Shown: one piece after another, positions 30,109 to 32,346 of the stretch | Numbering within the stretch: position 1 is the stretch's first letter | Layout: every line of letters begins with the position of its first letter | Source: an uncultured Pelagibacteraceae bacterium | GTDB lineage: Bacteria; Pseudomonadota; Alphaproteobacteria; Pelagibacterales; Pelagibacteraceae | DNA: 32,346 bases | Reading direction: 5' to 3' | Assembly (NCBI GenBank): GCA_902579085.1 | Contig: CACHFK010000009.1 | Location: 1 to 32,346 of the forward strand | Notes under the pieces: model-generated | Seen by the model: only the letters and a program-made list of their open reading frames with translations | The model's database searches: none | Told to the model about the DNA's origin: nothing | Program-made: the position numbers and the translations under genes

Positions 30109-32346
30109 ATGGAACATTTATTTTTAGCTCTTCTTGTAATTATAATGATAGTAGCATTGGCTTCAGGTTATCCAGTTGCTTTCGCATTACCAGGTTCAGC
30201 TATTATTGCTATAGGTACTGCTGCTTTTTTTGGATATTTATTTGAACAAGATGCTGGTGCTTATTTTGCAACCGATGGCCCTATTGAGTGGCTAACTGCT
30301 GGTATTACGAATTTTAGGAGTAACTATTGGGATGTAGAAACTGATACTTTAATTGCAATTCCTTTATTTATTTTTATGGGAATAATGTTGCAAAAATCTA
30401 AAATTGCAGAAGATCTATTAGTAACAATGGGTCAATTGTTTGGTCCTATTCCAGGTGGATTAGGAATTTCGGTAATTTTTGTAGGAGCACTGCTTGCAGC
30501 AACTACAGGTATAGTTGGAGCAACAGTAATTGCCATGGGTTTAATTTCATTACCCACTATGTTGAATAATAAATACGATAAAAGTCTTGCAAGTGGAATT
30601 GTATGCTCATCTGGAACGCTTGGTCAAATAATTCCTCCATCAATTGTATTAATTATTATAGCCGATCAGCTAGCAAGTGCCTCTGATGTTGCTAATACAA
30701 TTAGACAGACAGATTATAAATTAATCACTGGTGAATTTAACATGCCAGGAGAATTTAGAGTTGGTTCCACAAGCGCAGGAGACATGTTTCTTGGAGCGCT
30801 ATTACCTGGATTAGTATTAGTTGGTTTATATATGTTGTATGTATTTATATATGCAAGATTAAACCCTAAAGCAGCTCCACCCGTTCCATTTAAAGGTCAA
30901 TTTGATTTTAAATTTTGGATAAAAGTTATTTGGGTGATTATTCCTCCACTTGCATTAATTTTTGCAGTACTTGGTTCTATATTAATGGGTATAGCAACGG
31001 TTAATCAAGCAGGTTCAATTGGAGCCATAGGTGCCACTATGATGGCAGGATATAGACTTCATCAAGGTAGAAAAGATGCATTCTATCCATTAATAATTAG
31101 CGTTATATCATTAGTTCCCGTTTTCTTTATTGCGAGTAATTATAACTTAAACATCAAAGCTATTGAGACAAGAAACTTAACTGCAATTTTAATTGCTGGT
31201 TTTTTTACATTTACATTTTTAATAGGTGTAGTTTGGAGTTTTTGGCGAGCTTTTAAAATAGATAATGTTCTCAAAGAAGTTGTGACAGAAACTTGTGTTA
31301 CCACTTCAATGGTCTTTATAATTCTACTAGGAGCAGCAATGTTAACTTCTGGATTCAGAGCTTTTGGTGGTGAAGAATTAGTGAGAGATTTTCTACAAGA
31401 TTTACCTGGAGGTTTTTGGGTCCAATTTATTGTTGTGATGGCAGTAATTTTTCTTTTAGGTTTTTTCCTTGATTTTATTGAAATTGCAGTAGTTGTTGTG
31501 CCTATTATTGCACCTATTTTATTAGCTGAAACTGGAGCAAATGTTAGTGCTATTTGGCTTGGTGTAATGATTGGGGTCAACCTTCAAACTTCTTTTTTAA
31601 CTCCTCCGTTTGGTTTTGCATTATTTTATTTAAAAGGTGTCGCTCCTTCAAATGTTACTACTTTAAATATTTGGAAAGGTGTTGTTCCTTTTATAGTATT
31701 ACAACTTATTGGACTTGGAATTGTTGGTTTTTATCCAAGCCTAGTAAATTATTTACCAGCAAGAACATATTTAACTTCAAATGTAGCGCCACCTCCAATG
31801 AATCCTAAACTCCAACATTGTTTACAAGAATATAAATTTGCAATGTATAATAATGATGAGCAAAAAATTAAATCAGCTATAACGAATTTTCAATCAAAAG
31901 TTCCAACCGATATTCCTTTAGATAAATTAGATATTTTTGAAGAACATTTTGAAAATGCTTTAGGTACGTTTTCTTTGGTTAAAAAACTTCAAAAAACTGA
32001 AAAAGAATATAATTTATATGCTAAAGACTATAGAGATCTTCATTATAGCGTAAGAAAAAAACAAAAGAAAATAAGAACTATTGAAAAGAAAATACAAAAA
32101 TTAGAGTCTGCAATTAGGAATTTAGATAAAGACGATTTATCTCAAAAAAATAAAATTAAGCTTAATATAGAAGATTATAAATTAGAAATTGAAGAAATAA
32201 ATAATAGTATTCCAGAAAATTGGACTTCTAGAAATAAAGAATTTGAAATTCTTCAAAAAACAAAAAATACTCAAACAAAAAGATATAGAAAAAATGTTGA
32301 TCAAGCTTACGATAATCTAGAGCAAATTGTGATGTTTATAAATGAT
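30109..32346 (+). CDS. dctM: TRAP transporter large permease (DctM/TakM) with coiled-coil C-terminal tail, partial
   Basis: An open frame starts at ATG 30109 (3 bp after the dctQ stop) and continues through the last base, 746 codons, with no stop, so the 3' end lies outside. Residues 1 to about 553 are a DctM permease: SGYPVAFALPG (18-28), IPLFIFMGIML, PGGLGISVIFVGALLAATTGIVGATV, SGTLGQIIPPSIVL, a hydrophilic loop at about 200-225, LLGFFLDFIEIAVVVVPIIAP and NLQTSFLTPPFGFALFYLKG. After LPARTYLTSNVAPPP the chain becomes soluble, Lys/Glu-rich and helical: QKTEKEYNLYAKDYR, RKKQKKIRTIEKKIQKLE and later heptad-like segments. It is a Na+-driven permease of the TakPQM kind. The tail is discussed in findings. 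Confidence 0.9.
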   Translation, partial: MEHLFLALLVIIMIVALASGYPVAFALPGSAIIAIGTAAFFGYLFEQDAGAYFATDGPIEWLTAGITNFRSNYWDVETDTLIAIPLFIFMGIMLQKSKIAEDLLVTMGQLFGPIPGGLGISVIFVGALLAATTGIVGATVIAMGLISLPTMLNNKYDKSLASGIVCSSGTLGQIIPPSIVLIIIADQLASASDVANTIRQTDYKLITGEFNMPGEFRVGSTSAGDMFLGALLPGLVLVGLYMLYVFIYARLNPKAAPPVPFKGQFDFKFWIKVIWVIIPPLALIFAVLGSILMGIATVNQAGSIGAIGATMMAGYRLHQGRKDAFYPLIISVISLVPVFFIASNYNLNIKAIETRNLTAILIAGFFTFTFLIGVVWSFWRAFKIDNVLKEVVTETCVTTSMVFIILLGAAMLTSGFRAFGGEELVRDFLQDLPGGFWVQFIVVMAVIFLLGFFLDFIEIAVVVVPIIAPILLAETGANVSAIWLGVMIGVNLQTSFLTPPFGFALFYLKGVAPSNVTTLNIWKGVVPFIVLQLIGLGIVGFYPSLVNYLPARTYLTSNVAPPPMNPKLQHCLQEYKFAMYNNDEQKIKSAITNFQSKVPTDIPLDKLDIFEEHFENALGTFSLVKKLQKTEKEYNLYAKDYRDLHYSVRKKQKKIRTIEKKIQKLESAIRNLDKDDLSQKNKIKLNIEDYKLEIEEINNSIPENWTSRNKEFEILQKTKNTQTKRYRKNVDQAYDNLEQIVMFIND

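Noticed and set aside
31140-31580. Minus-strand 146-codon ORF inside the TRAP large permease
   Set aside because: Antisense of clear DctM transmembrane motifs; Lys/Thr/Ile-rich composition typical of shadow ORFs.
1-32346. tRNA/rRNA genes, CRISPR arrays, insertion sequences, prophage genes
   Set aside because: No cloverleaf with a CCA-type end, no regular spacer-repeat array, no transposase/integrase motifs and no terminal inverted repeats were seen on either strand.

Overview
The window is a compact, very AT-rich bacterial chromosome segment with spacers of mostly 0-90 bp and only one gap above 150 bp that holds no gene. Gene content (IalB-family protein, DUF2794, YciB, HspQ, Ccm System I, TRAP transporter of the TakP type, short genes, polyA/polyT-rich wobble positions) fits a streamlined marine alphaproteobacterium. 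Pelagibacterales (SAR11) is the most likely group, but that is inference from style and content, because no marker gene was compared.

Layout. (1) 1-3767: 3' end of an unrecognised gene, then a minus-strand set of ferritin-like diiron protein > NodU/CmcH-type carbamoyltransferase > a 53-residue membrane protein (248-409, too short for most ORF callers). A secreted SGNH-hydrolase-like gene points away from it. This looks like an accessory modification cassette. (2) 3810-9337: secreted MORN protein, tsaD on minus, then the plus-strand run hemC-hemD-mscS-like-yggT-folD. (3) 9347-12120: TPR/GT41 (OGT-like) glycosyltransferase on minus and a divergent NAPE-PLD-like metallo-beta-lactamase-fold hydrolase. 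(4) 12117-15958: minus-strand operon aldo/keto reductase > IalB-like > argG > PQQ-type sugar dehydrogenase. (5) 16029-18078: Bax-inhibitor-1 family protein, then yciB>DUF2794 on minus and divergent hspQ. (6) 18079-18246: the largest gene-free spacer, with a 17-bp perfect hairpin that has a pyrimidine-rich loop. (7) 18247-22871: cytochrome c maturation operon ccmC-D-E-F-G-H followed by a PagL-like outer-membrane deacylase. (8) 22877-27777: tandem FMN 2-hydroxyacid oxidases, a PLP aminotransferase and a D-lactate-dehydrogenase-like flavoprotein. (9) 27778-32346: TRAP transporter for (probably) 2-oxoacids or lactate: a promoter region with a strong Shine-Dalgarno, the binding protein, a GC-rich terminator/attenuator, the small permease, and a large permease with a long charged coiled-coil tail that runs off the window.

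Working together: regions 8 and 9 read as one carbon-acquisition module. The TRAP system would import 2-oxo/2-hydroxy monocarboxylates, the L- and D-specific flavoenzymes would oxidise hydroxyacids to oxoacids, and the aminotransferase would interconvert oxo- and amino acids. hemC/hemD (tetrapyrrole synthesis) and ccmCDEFGH (heme attachment to periplasmic cytochromes c) serve the respiratory chain that would accept the electrons. The parts least explained by standard annotation are the carbamoyltransferase cassette with its hidden small membrane protein, the 18144-18200 hairpin, and the coiled-coil tail of the TRAP large permease.
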